Part shown: positions 6,465 through 15,011 of the stretch, in pieces
How the letters are laid out: each line of letters opens with the position of its first letter
Position numbering within the stretch: position 1 is the stretch's first letter
Origin: Roseivirga spongicola
GTDB taxonomy: Bacteria; Bacteroidota; Bacteroidia; Cytophagales; Cyclobacteriaceae
Assembly (NCBI RefSeq): GCF_001592965.1
Contig: NZ_LRPC01000028.1
Location: 496,001-560,000, forward strand
Direction of reading: 5' to 3'
DNA: 64,000 nucleotides
The notes under the pieces: model-generated
The model's database searches: none
The model's input: the letters and a program-made list of their open reading frames with translations, nothing else
What the model was told of the DNA's origin: nothing
Made by a program: the position numbers and the translations under genes

Positions 6465-8669
6465 ATGGCAACCGATCCGTTTGAAATAAGCACCGAATTT
6501 TTAAAGTCCTTTGGTGATGACTTCGAGACCTTCGACCACAAAGGCTTTTTGCAGGCCGTAATTCATATTGCTGCCGATCAGGCTCCAGGAAAATCCAATA
6601 AGCTGATCAAGTATGTGGTAGACCTAGTTTTCTTTCCAAGCAGTGCCGATAAAAAGAAGAAATCTCTCTGGGATCAGATAGAAGGAAAGGTCTCTAATAT
6701 GGTTGATCATAAGGTAGATGATGCGGTTCAACAGGCACTTGGAGAGCTTACGGCATCTAACCTCATCAAGAGAATTCGCAATTTTGGTAATCTTTTTAGG
6801 CAGTTGGCTTTTATAAGCAATGCCCGTGAAAAACGACTACATCTGATTGTATTGACTTCAGAAACCAATACCATGCTGGCAGAGCTTAACAATGTGCCTC
6901 CCCTGCATCTACTCCAGGTTGCTAGATTAATGCAAGTACTGGCAGTTACACACATTGCTGTGCTTATGGAGCTCAAAGCCATGGAGCCTCATACTTATAG
7001 GCATCAGGCTGCTCTTAATAATATGGCCATCCTTTATTCCGATAGTGCCGCTTCTATGTTTCATCGATCTATGGCATGGAGAAGATCCATGATTGCTTCA
7101 GGCAAAGGAGAAATTCACTATAGAGATGGCTTAGAAGAACAAGAAGTGCTCAAAGCTAAAACAAAAGTTATCACCATGACTGTTTACGATCGCTTTGCTC
7201 AAGGGCGATGGTCGCCTGGCTTGGGCACGGCAGTTATAATAAAGGAGACGCCTAGAGTACCTGTAGATCGCGGTCAGGTCGAATTTCAGGATACGAAAAT
7301 GGCGGTTTATGAGGCTCTGAGGTCTTATGATGAGAAGGTTCAGGAAGAGTGGACCAAAACTTGGAATGAAGCACTTCTAAATACCACCAAAAGTTTTATG
7401 AATTTGGTTGACTGGGATGGTAGAAATCGAGAAATGGCTGGGCTCATTGAAAGGCAGCCCAACAACTTAATATTCCCCGTTGTACCGAGTAGAAGTAAGT
7501 ATCATTCTGCCAATTCTCTTGAACGAATTGACTTGTTCTTAGAGCAGCAGATGGATCAATTTCAGTTAAGTGGGCCACGTTATGTACAAACCTATCGCCC
7601 ACCTGCACCTGGGTTTTCTACAGATCATAACATGGTTTTTTCTAGAGGCGATACCTATGACACGGCCATGGCGTGTATTTACTTTTTGGTGAGGGATAAT
7701 TTGGAGCGAGCACAGGCGCTGGGTGATGGTTTGGTGCAAGCTATGAACCACGACCCGATTGGCGAAGGTAGAATTGTAGCCGCAACAGTAGCCGATAGGC
7801 TTATTGACCCTGATATGAATTTTACCACCTCTATTTATGTGCCTGATGGAGGGCGAAGGGATATCGGAAATATGTCGTGGGCTGGTATAGCACTTACACG
7901 CCTTTACCATAAAACCAAGGTTCATCGTTATTTGCATGCTGCGGAAACCATAGGTCAATGGATTATTACAAACTGCACTAAAGAAGATGAACTCCAGGGC
8001 TTTACAGGTGGTGAAGACCATTGGGGGAATCCGTATCACTGGAGGTCTGTAGAGCATAATGTAGATTGTGTTTCCTTCTTTGATAACCTGTGGGTATTGA
8101 CAGGTAATGATGCTTGGAAAAACGCCAGAGAAAGAGCTAGAACATTAGTGAAAGGCTGTTTTTGGCAGAATACGTATTATGTTACGGGAACTGGTATAGC
8201 AAGCGACATTAACCATACTGTAGTACCAACCGACTGTCAGAGCTGGGTTAGTTTAGCACGAATAAACCCTGAAACGGACATGTCTAGTCTTTCCTTTATG
8301 ATTGATGCTATGACGACCAAATCTAAAGGGTTTAAAGGAACCAAGTTCGCACTTGCTGGCTCAGAAATACAAAATGAAGCTACTGCAGGGGCTGCCATGT
8401 CGCTTTGGTTTGCCAGACAGGTAAGTTCGTCTTTCGAGAAGGTTTTTGATGAATACATGGAGAGTCTGGTTAGGCAAATTAAAGAGGCCGAAAACAGTAT
8501 AGGCTACGGCTTAGTGGCCACTCCTGCTAAAGAGGCACATACTGGTGAAGGTTTAGGCTGGGCATATTTCAACTACCTGCATGTAGCCTCTACCGCTTGG
8601 ACTGGTTTAGCCCTGATTGGTAAAGACAATGAAGAGGCGAATCCATACTTTAAGCTCTCAGCTATTTGA
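6465..8669 (+). CDS. Fusion of Cry-delta-endotoxin-like N domain and six-hairpin glycosidase-like domain
   Basis: 734 aa with no signal peptide. Residues about 45-310 are helical and resemble the pore-forming N domain of Cry toxins: a hydrophobic segment, then FPSS, LWDQIEGKVSNMVDHKV (68-84) and a later hydrophobic helix HLLQVARLMQVLAVTHIAVLM (148-168). Residues about 390-720 look like an (alpha/alpha)6-barrel protein of the six-hairpin glycosidase superfamily: YDTAMACIYFL, GNMSWAGIALTRLY (468-481), SVEHNVDCVSFFDNLW (528-543), DCQSWVSLA and a late GEGLGWA. No family with a known substrate is identifiable. It lies just right of the attC-like repeat and may belong to the same accessory region. 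Toxin activity is a guess; an intracellular glycan-processing role is equally possible. Confidence 0.6.
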   Translation: MATDPFEISTEFLKSFGDDFETFDHKGFLQAVIHIAADQAPGKSNKLIKYVVDLVFFPSSADKKKKSLWDQIEGKVSNMVDHKVDDAVQQALGELTASNLIKRIRNFGNLFRQLAFISNAREKRLHLIVLTSETNTMLAELNNVPPLHLLQVARLMQVLAVTHIAVLMELKAMEPHTYRHQAALNNMAILYSDSAASMFHRSMAWRRSMIASGKGEIHYRDGLEEQEVLKAKTKVITMTVYDRFAQGRWSPGLGTAVIIKETPRVPVDRGQVEFQDTKMAVYEALRSYDEKVQEEWTKTWNEALLNTTKSFMNLVDWDGRNREMAGLIERQPNNLIFPVVPSRSKYHSANSLERIDLFLEQQMDQFQLSGPRYVQTYRPPAPGFSTDHNMVFSRGDTYDTAMACIYFLVRDNLERAQALGDGLVQAMNHDPIGEGRIVAATVADRLIDPDMNFTTSIYVPDGGRRDIGNMSWAGIALTRLYHKTKVHRYLHAAETIGQWIITNCTKEDELQGFTGGEDHWGNPYHWRSVEHNVDCVSFFDNLWVLTGNDAWKNARERARTLVKGCFWQNTYYVTGTGIASDINHTVVPTDCQSWVSLARINPETDMSSLSFMIDAMTTKSKGFKGTKFALAGSEIQNEATAGAAMSLWFARQVSSSFEKVFDEYMESLVRQIKEAENSIGYGLVATPAKEAHTGEGLGWAYFNYLHVASTAWTGLALIGKDNEEANPYFKLSAI

Positions 8670-8942
8670 TAGGCAGGTTTCCTTAGCAAATTCTTAAAGT
8701 TCGAAGCTTTAAGATCCGATTCTTTTAGATAAGCTCTATAGTTAGGTTAACATTTGTGGCTCACTTATTAGTACAAAAATTTGGTATAAATCAGTATCGG
8801 AATTACGTATGGCGAAAGACCCACTTAAGTATATCTTCCTTCATTGAAACTTCTAAGCTCAGATTCCGCACTACCTATTCTACTACTATCGGCTAAACGT
8901 CAATTTGATAAACAGTAAAGCTGAAAACATAGTTAGCAGCGC

Positions 8943-9479
8943 ATGTATAACTTAATGATCGTACTAACCTCCATTTTCTTTATGGCCAATCCATTAATCA
9001 TCGACTTTGGGCAAAACAAAAACGCCAACTGGTTTTCTGTCAACGATACGGTGATGGGTGGTCGTTCTCAGGGTAATGTGAGCTATTCCGAAAACTCTTT
9101 GGTCTTTAAGGGCTCGGTGTCTTTTGAGAATAACGGAGGTTTTGCCTCCGCAAGGAGTTCTTTTGGCAGTTACGACCTGTCAGAATATGAAACGGTTACA
9201 GTGAGATATAAGAGTGATGGACAGAGCCTGAGTTTAAATTTAGACTATTATAGAGCTTGGTGGTACCCAAATTATAAGGCTACTTTACCAGCAACTGATG
9301 GTGAATGGCAATCTGTAACCATCGCTTTAGCCGACCTGAAAGAATACAGGGTTGGTAGGGCTACGGGCAACAAAATATCTAAAAGTCAGCTCGAACAGAT
9401 CATTCGTTTGGGCCTTATGACCAACGACAAAAAAGAAGGCCCTTTTCAAGCTGAGATCGATTTTGTGAAGTTCAATTAA
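8943..9479 (+). CDS. CIA30-family protein with signal peptide
   Basis: 178 aa. A short hydrophobic N-terminus (residues 1-17) could act as a signal peptide or anchor. The rest matches the CIA30 (complex I intermediate-associated protein 30) beta-sandwich: IDFG, WFSVNDTVMGGRSQG (31-45), a GGFASARSSF segment and DGEWQSVTIALADL. In bacteria this domain is found in envelope proteins of unknown role and the mitochondrial name should not be read as function. It stands alone, with 270 bases before it and about 120 before greB. Confidence 0.8.
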   Translation: MYNLMIVLTSIFFMANPLIIDFGQNKNANWFSVNDTVMGGRSQGNVSYSENSLVFKGSVSFENNGGFASARSSFGSYDLSEYETVTVRYKSDGQSLSLNLDYYRAWWYPNYKATLPATDGEWQSVTIALADLKEYRVGRATGNKISKSQLEQIIRLGLMTNDKKEGPFQAEIDFVKFN

Positions 9480-9602
9480 CTAGTCTATTGACCAATTCTA
9501 CTGATTCCTGCATTAAGCAATTTGAAATAGGCTGTTCGTCTGGATGCATTCAAGCTCTAGAACAATTATCTTGCGCCAAATTTTAAAATCAGGTCTTCCA
9601 AT

Positions 9603-10118
9603 ATGAGACGGAAAATACCAGAATCGACACTTCCTAAGCTCAATCGTTCACAGATGATTACGCCAGAGGGCTTTGAAAAGTTAAAAGAAGAGCACGATCA
9701 TTTATGGAGAGTTGAGCGTCCTGATGTAACGGCTAAAGTGGCCTGGGCAGCAAGCTTGGGAGATCGTTCAGAGAATGCCGATTACCATTACAATAAAAAG
9801 CGACTTCGAGAAATTGATAGCCGCTTGCGCTATTTGCGTAAATGCATTGACGATTTTAAGGTTATTGAGTATCACCCAAATCATGAAGGAAAAGTAAACT
9901 TTGGTGCTTGGGTAGAAATTAGAAACGAAAAGAAAGGAATTCAGAATCGTTTTCGAATTGTTGGTTATGAAGAGTTAATAGGCAATAAGAACTACATCTC
10001 TATGGACTCCCCTATGGCTAAATCACTGATGCATAAAACTGTTGGCGATGAAGTGGTGGTTACCACTAAGCTGGGTGATTTTGTATGGAAGATTCTAAAG
10101 ATAGAATACGATAAGTAG
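9603..10118 (+). CDS. greB: Transcription elongation factor GreB
   Basis: 171 aa, slightly longer than GreA, as expected for GreB. An N-terminal coiled coil (about 20-90) carries the acidic tip SLGDRSENAD (51-60) with D54 and E57, the residues that position Mg2+ to stimulate RNA polymerase's intrinsic RNA cleavage on backtracked complexes. The C-terminal FKBP-like domain follows (about 95-171). It is a single gene read away from the permease at 10499. The catalytic tip is intact. Confidence 0.93.
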   Translation: MRRKIPESTLPKLNRSQMITPEGFEKLKEEHDHLWRVERPDVTAKVAWAASLGDRSENADYHYNKKRLREIDSRLRYLRKCIDDFKVIEYHPNHEGKVNFGAWVEIRNEKKGIQNRFRIVGYEELIGNKNYISMDSPMAKSLMHKTVGDEVVVTTKLGDFVWKILKIEYDK

Positions 10119-10160
10119 CCTTAGTTCACTTCCAGTTTAATGTTAAAAGATACAGATTCC

Positions 10161-10181
10161 CAGTCAAGCAGGGAATGACGT
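10161..10181. repeat. Dispersed 21-bp direct repeat, copy 1
   Basis: The 21 bases differ by a single base from 10321-10341. Both are preceded by AGA followed four bases later by the repeat. The CAGTCAAGC.GGGAATGACGT word looks like a short dispersed intergenic repeat. Confidence 0.55.
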
Positions 10182-10320
10182 TGAAGTGGTTTTATAGTTC
10201 TCTTAACCCCACGTAGGTGAACAATAAAGTCTGCTTACAAAGCTCTTTGTTAGCCTTTATTCTTCCCTCCAAATTAGGTCTTAATCATAACTAGAAAGTC
10301 ATTAAGGCTTTAGAGACTAC

Positions 10321-10341
10321 CAGTCAAGCTGGGAATGACGT
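10321..10341. repeat. Dispersed 21-bp direct repeat, copy 2
   Basis: Second copy of the word at 10161-10181, 160 bases away in the same orientation and differing at one base. Confidence 0.55.
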
Positions 10342-10385
10342 GACAGAGGCTCAAATGTAAGTATCGCAAGGGAAATGAATCAATT

Positions 10386-10476
10386 AAAACTGTCTGAAAA
10401 GCTGTTGGGTAATCGCCAATCTCGCTCAATTTTCAAGCTGACTATCAACCAACTAAATAACTTTTCGGACAGTTTT
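10386..10476 (-). terminator. 16-bp inverted repeat after the permease gene, possible terminator
   Basis: AAAACTGTCTGAAAAG (10386-10401) and CTTTTCGGACAGTTTT (10461-10476) are complementary with one mismatch that a G-U pair would tolerate in RNA. The 59-base loop is long for a rho-independent terminator. The position, just after the stop at 10499, and the terminal TTTT fit one; a small palindromic insertion is the alternative. Confidence 0.4.
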
Positions 10477-10498
10477 CTTAATAATAATCAGTCAGATT

Positions 10499-12892
10499 TT
10501 ACTCACTTCTTAATTTCTGAGCAGGATTAGCTGTGGCAGCTTTGCGAGCATGGTAACCTGTGGTTAAAACCGTTACCAGAACAGTTCCCAATAAAACGAT
10601 AGAGAAAATCAAAACTCCGGGTGTAATGTGGAATTGGAAGGTCTCTAACCAATCCATCATTGAGTAATAGCCCAAGATGCAAGCTGGTATAGCGGCAATT
10701 AGTATCAGAATGATAAAGTCTCTGATTAACAAGCCAACTAATCCGCCAGTATTGGCTCCTAAAACCTTTCTAATGCTAATCTCCTTAGAACGCTGTTCTG
10801 CAGTGTATGAGGCTAAGCCCAAAAGGCCTAAACAGGCTATGAGAATAGTCATACCACTGAAGCCAAGGAACAGCTGTCCACGAATTTGATCTTCCTCATA
10901 GTTCTCCATAAACTGCTGGTCTAAAAAGGTATATTCAAAGGCAGTGGTGGCATAAGTTCTGTCCCAAGCTTCTTCAATAAAGTCAATGGTGCTATTTACA
11001 TCTCCAGAGATTTTAACAACAGCAGACGGATTCAATCGACTTGGCAAAAACATTAGCGCACTGATAGGTTCATAAAGTGACTTTTGGTGAAAGTCTTTTA
11101 CCACACCCACTACGCGAGCGGATGGCAGAGAATCATTACCTGTAAGATTTACTTTCTTGCCGATTGGGTCAGACCAATCCATTCTACGTACCATTGCCTC
11201 ATTGACCATTACAGCCTGAGAAGAATCTGAAGGGTATTCAAGAGAGAAACTTCTACCTGCAACTACTTCAACTCCCAAGGTTTTGAAAAAGTCATAGTCA
11301 ACGCGATAGTTATCCAAACCTCTCTGATCCATTGGCCCTTCTTCGGTTTCAATACTGTAAACATTTTTACCATGACCATTTCCCGGAGTTGAACTAGAAG
11401 AGCCAACACCAGTGATATTCGGGTTTTGAAGCAATTCATTTTTCAATACATTCCATTTTTCAACATCTGCCCTGCTTCTAAAGTCAATTTGAATGACTTG
11501 ATCTTTATCAAAGCCAAGGTCTTTATTTCTTACAAATTGCATTTGAGCGTAGATCACAAAAGTGCCTATGAGCATAAACATGGAAATAGCAAACTGAAGA
11601 GTTACTAAGCCCTTTCTTAAAATTTTGCTTCCAGACTTACCTGCACTACCTTTTAATACTGCAGCTGGCTGAAAAGAGGATAAAAAGAATGCAGGGTAAC
11701 TTCCGCCTATAAAGCCTGTGATTATTACTACTCCTATGATGGATAAAATCACGTTGGTGTTTAAAAGTGCCTGAACGTCTAGACTGGTGCCCACCAAATT
11801 ATTAATGCTTGGCACTACAGAAACAATGATTAGAATACTGAGTGCGAGAGATATAAGTGTAATCAATATAGACTCAGTCAAAAACTGACCGATGAGACCT
11901 CCCCTTTGGGCACCCATTACCTTTCTGAGACCAACCTCCATAGCTCGTTTAGCCGACCGGGCAGTAGCCAAGTTCATATAATTGATACTGGCTATAATGA
12001 TTAGGAAGATAGCAATGGCTGTAAAAATCCTTACATATTTAATATCACCAGCAGGCACTGGTTCACCTTCAAATTCAGAATTTAAGTGAATGTCTTGAAG
12101 TAAGACAGGAATCATCTGCACCTGAATGTTGATTGGTTCAAAAATAGGCGCTATGTACTTGGTTACGGTAGAATCGAGCTTTACCTGTAACTCTTCTTTG
12201 CCTACTCCTTCATTTACTAGCACGTAAGAATAAGTACCCCAACTCCCCCATCCTGGATCATCTCCTTGAAAAATAGTCTTCCAAGAAACTAAAGCTTCAG
12301 CAATTAGGTGAGAACTCTTAGGTACGTCTTTATAAACCCCGGTAACCTGTAATGACATTTCTCTATTGCCACCGCTCTGTAAGGTTTGACCTACCGGATT
12401 TTCATTCTTGAAAATTTTCTTAGCCATTGACTCATTGATGACAATGGAGTTAGGAGCTTCCAAGGCTGTTTCGGGGTTACCTGATATAAAATCATAATCG
12501 AAAATCTCGAAAATGGTAGAATCTGCAGCGTAGACATTGTTCTGAAAATAGTCGACCTGATCTAAGGTGAAACGCATTCCTCCTTGACCGCTCACTTCAG
12601 ACAAACGAGTAGCCTGAACTACTTCTGGATTCTCATTTTTGATGGTCATGGCTGCACGCCAAGTCATACTTGCCCACTTAAATGAGTTGTCTGGCTCCGT
12701 TATTTGTGTTGAAAGTCGATAGATCCGATCTGCCTTCGAGTGCTGCTTATCGAAGCTCGTTTCATGAAAAATATACAGCAGAATGATTAAACTGGAAGCA
12801 ATGCCTACGGTTAAACCAATGATGTTTAATGCTGTGTAAGCAGGTTGCTTAAGTAGGCTTCGAAAAGCTACTTTCACGTAATTTTTAAGCAT
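10499..12892 (-). CDS. ABC transporter permease, MacB/FtsX type
   Basis: 797 aa with two permease halves. An N-terminal membrane helix (about 21-42) is followed by a large periplasmic MacB-PCD domain (about 50-245) and three helices of the first FtsX domain (about 285-420). The FtsX-typical GLRKVMGA segment follows the MNLATARSAKRAMEVG helix. A second periplasmic region then leads to a final FtsX domain with the paralogous EISIRKVLGANTGGLVGLL segment. Such duplicated permeases export peptides, lipoproteins or antibiotics with a separate ATPase. No ATPase gene lies next to it, so its partner must be encoded elsewhere. Substrate unknown. Confidence 0.9.
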   Translation of the reverse strand: MLKNYVKVAFRSLLKQPAYTALNIIGLTVGIASSLIILLYIFHETSFDKQHSKADRIYRLSTQITEPDNSFKWASMTWRAAMTIKNENPEVVQATRLSEVSGQGGMRFTLDQVDYFQNNVYAADSTIFEIFDYDFISGNPETALEAPNSIVINESMAKKIFKNENPVGQTLQSGGNREMSLQVTGVYKDVPKSSHLIAEALVSWKTIFQGDDPGWGSWGTYSYVLVNEGVGKEELQVKLDSTVTKYIAPIFEPINIQVQMIPVLLQDIHLNSEFEGEPVPAGDIKYVRIFTAIAIFLIIIASINYMNLATARSAKRAMEVGLRKVMGAQRGGLIGQFLTESILITLISLALSILIIVSVVPSINNLVGTSLDVQALLNTNVILSIIGVVIITGFIGGSYPAFFLSSFQPAAVLKGSAGKSGSKILRKGLVTLQFAISMFMLIGTFVIYAQMQFVRNKDLGFDKDQVIQIDFRSRADVEKWNVLKNELLQNPNITGVGSSSSTPGNGHGKNVYSIETEEGPMDQRGLDNYRVDYDFFKTLGVEVVAGRSFSLEYPSDSSQAVMVNEAMVRRMDWSDPIGKKVNLTGNDSLPSARVVGVVKDFHQKSLYEPISALMFLPSRLNPSAVVKISGDVNSTIDFIEEAWDRTYATTAFEYTFLDQQFMENYEEDQIRGQLFLGFSGMTILIACLGLLGLASYTAEQRSKEISIRKVLGANTGGLVGLLIRDFIILILIAAIPACILGYYSMMDWLETFQFHITPGVLIFSIVLLGTVLVTVLTTGYHARKAATANPAQKLRSE

Positions 12893-13192
12893 GTAAGTTG
12901 TTGTTATTTGTTTTTGACCTTATGAAAGTACTTGCAGTCAAGCCATTTCACCTCTAAATATAGGTAACCCATTACATAAAATGGAGGCTTAGCTTGCTAA
13001 AAATCGCTAAGGCTATACTAAGTGACTCTCCGAAACCTGAATAGGTTACAGTATAGATAGACTGAATAACAGTTTTTTTTTTGGGAAAACGAGGCAGAAA
13101 AGAAAAGCCCTGAGCGTTTCCCTATTCGTCAAAAGGAAAGCTCAGGGCTTAATTATAAGACTAAGATCGTAATGATCTATTTGTAAGACTCG
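12893..13192. other. Intergenic stretch: permease leader and copper-operon terminator
   Basis: About 300 bases hold the upstream region of the permease, a 12-base T-run near 13072-13083, and the terminator hairpin at 13105-13150. No gene is seen. Confidence 0.5.
13105..13150 (-). terminator. Rho-independent terminator of the copper-oxidase operon
   Basis: AAGCCCTGAGC (13105-13115) and GCTCAGGGCTT (13140-13150) form a perfect 11-bp GC-rich stem. On the minus strand it is followed by TTCTTTTCTG, a U-rich tail. It lies 43 bases after the last gene of the operon. Confidence 0.8.
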
Positions 13193-13519
13193 CTAAACAA
13201 TTGGTCCGCTAAATGCCTCTGCTCCTTCGCTTTCTGGCATTCCATCTTTTAACCATTGATTGTACATGTCTATTTGTTCATCTGGCAATGGGTTATCATC
13301 GCCATTAGACTTTCTTGGAGGCATTGGGTGAGCTGTTTTACTCTCAGGCTTGTAACCTTCAATAGCTATTTTAATGCGCTGGCTTAATCGGCAAACTGAC
13401 TCGTAATTGCTGAGATCTAAGCTAAAAACACCTTGGTCCGTTGCAATTGAGACCTGTAACATTAGTTGTACGTATGGTGCAAAAATGGCCTTAATATCTG
13501 GGTCGAAATAAACGCTCAT
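13193..13519 (-). CDS. Small tyrosinase-associated protein
   Basis: 108 aa, no signal peptide. It has FDPDIKAIFAPY at the N-terminus, FSLDLSNYESV in the middle and a C-terminal HPMPP ... LPDEQIDMYNQWLKDGMP segment. This resembles small proteins encoded next to bacterial tyrosinases. Its gene starts 4 bases after the tyrosinase stop codon, so the two are surely co-transcribed. Tyrosinase partner proteins (caddies) deliver copper or mask the active site, but they are unrelated in sequence as far as I can tell. A partner role is inferred from position only. Confidence 0.6.
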   Translation of the reverse strand: MSVYFDPDIKAIFAPYVQLMLQVSIATDQGVFSLDLSNYESVCRLSQRIKIAIEGYKPESKTAHPMPPRKSNGDDNPLPDEQIDMYNQWLKDGMPESEGAEAFSGPIV

Positions 13520-13523
13520 GGTA

Positions 13524-15005
13524 TTATTGTTTAGTGTAGTTTACTGTTATTTGATATTCTTCTCCTGAGAAGTTTTGGTTCAAAGCATTAATAGCCTCGG
13601 TTAGGTCTACATTTAGTTTGTGGCCTCCCATTATATGGTCGCCATGCATTTCATCTAACCACGCATTTGCCGACCTTACAAAGTATTTTTCCCTAAACTT
13701 CTTCGATTTAATTTTCGCTTTAACATTTACAGGGTGCATATAAATATCTACCTGATAAGAAGTTGTTGGCTGACTTTCCGTGTAAGTGTAAATGTATGGC
13801 ACTTCTGGGTTTACTGCATCTATTGTAAGGGTTTGCTGAGTCAATTCTCCAATGTCACTTTCTGGCTTTCTTTGAACGCCATAAGTAAATAGTTTGTAAT
13901 AAGGGCTTTCATTGCTCACCCCTAAAACCAAAGGTCTGCCTTTGCTATCAGTTAAAAACTGAGCTATCTCTGCCGCATTATAGAAGCGGTCTTTACCTCT
14001 AACCTGATATTTATAACCAAGTTTAGAAATGTCGAGATACAGGTTTGCCTGCCCCATATTAGGTCTATCACCAAGTCCTGGGTTGTGGTTTGGTAAATGA
14101 AATTGCTCTGGTTGTTGGGCTCTCAGAAAGTAGTTTAAAGAAGTGATCTTCTCTTTTCCGTGTTGCTCCATCCAAGCTTCAAATACATAATCGATATAGG
14201 CATGGAATGAATAGAAAATCGGGTCATAAGCAGCAGTAGATGGGCTTGCCATATCTCCGCCAATGAACTTGTCGTGCATTGGGTTATGAATCTGACTTTC
14301 AAAAGTACCATAACCACCATTGGTAGCATTTGGATATCCTCCGAATACCGCCCAATAATCACTTTGAAGTAAGTTAGATAGTAAATAAGGAGATGTAAAC
14401 GAGGTGTCTTTCGGATCAATTTCTATGTTTCTACCCGGATGGTACAGTACGGAATTTTGATCTTCAAAAATCTTCGGAAACTTCTTGCCACTTGCTTTTC
14501 TAGTGAAATTCCAAAAAGGAATGCCCAAATTCTTGGTGGGGTACTTATTTCCTTTGCTGTCTACAATTGTACCCTCAGGGTCGGTATTCTGTAGAATCTG
14601 TTCGTAGTAATAAAACTGTGCTCTGTGCCAAATAAAGAAGATGTCTTTTCCATGCTCACACATACCTGGGTACCCGTATGTGCCATCTGCATAGACTTCT
14701 TGAGCAGCTTTTTTATAAAACTCGGTCGGAATCATATCTCCTTGCTTCATAGTATTTTGAGCAGGAATGGTGACTCTGTTTTTGTTGTGAACCCAAGCTT
14801 GCCAAGCGTAGCCCTGTAAGTCGTACGGATTTTCAGCACTTCTGTCTTTCAATAGTTGAATGGCATGTTCGTAAGTGGCCAACTCTACTGCGGTAAGCGA
14901 GTCGATGTTCTTTCTAATTACCTGTGCTGAGATTTGCCCAGCAAAAAGTACTATCAGCAACATACAGCCGATGAGCGTTTTGAGTGTGTGTCTAATCATG
15001 TTCAT
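13524..15005 (-). CDS. Secreted tyrosinase-family copper oxidase
   Basis: 493 aa with a signal peptide (residues 1-27, ending GQISAQ). The type 3 dicopper site is visible. CuA has H73, H118 and H127 (the last in FIWHRAQFYYYEQIL) and CuB has H240 and H244 (ESQIHNPMH) and H268 (DPIFYSFHAYID). C116-E117-H118 is a Cys-x-His arrangement like that forming the thioether bridge in fungal tyrosinases. The C-terminal 180 residues form an extra beta-rich domain, as in polyphenol oxidases, that may cover the active site. The enzyme would oxidise phenols to quinones with O2 in the periplasm or outside. It lies 6 bases after the laccase gene. Confidence 0.88.
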   Translation of the reverse strand: MNMIRHTLKTLIGCMLLIVLFAGQISAQVIRKNIDSLTAVELATYEHAIQLLKDRSAENPYDLQGYAWQAWVHNKNRVTIPAQNTMKQGDMIPTEFYKKAAQEVYADGTYGYPGMCEHGKDIFFIWHRAQFYYYEQILQNTDPEGTIVDSKGNKYPTKNLGIPFWNFTRKASGKKFPKIFEDQNSVLYHPGRNIEIDPKDTSFTSPYLLSNLLQSDYWAVFGGYPNATNGGYGTFESQIHNPMHDKFIGGDMASPSTAAYDPIFYSFHAYIDYVFEAWMEQHGKEKITSLNYFLRAQQPEQFHLPNHNPGLGDRPNMGQANLYLDISKLGYKYQVRGKDRFYNAAEIAQFLTDSKGRPLVLGVSNESPYYKLFTYGVQRKPESDIGELTQQTLTIDAVNPEVPYIYTYTESQPTTSYQVDIYMHPVNVKAKIKSKKFREKYFVRSANAWLDEMHGDHIMGGHKLNVDLTEAINALNQNFSGEEYQITVNYTKQ

Positions 15006-15011
15006 AAGTGT

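Larger units (their letters stand above)
10119..10498. other. Intergenic stretch with short direct and inverted repeats
   Basis: No gene is seen. CAGTCAAGC(A/T)GGGAATGACGT occurs at 10161-10181 and 10321-10341 with one mismatch, and a 16-bp inverted repeat spans 10386-10476. The two genes on either side converge here. Confidence 0.55.

Noticed and set aside
14135-14419. Overlapping frame inside the tyrosinase gene
   Set aside because: The tyrosinase frame has intact copper ligands throughout; the other frame has no recognised features.
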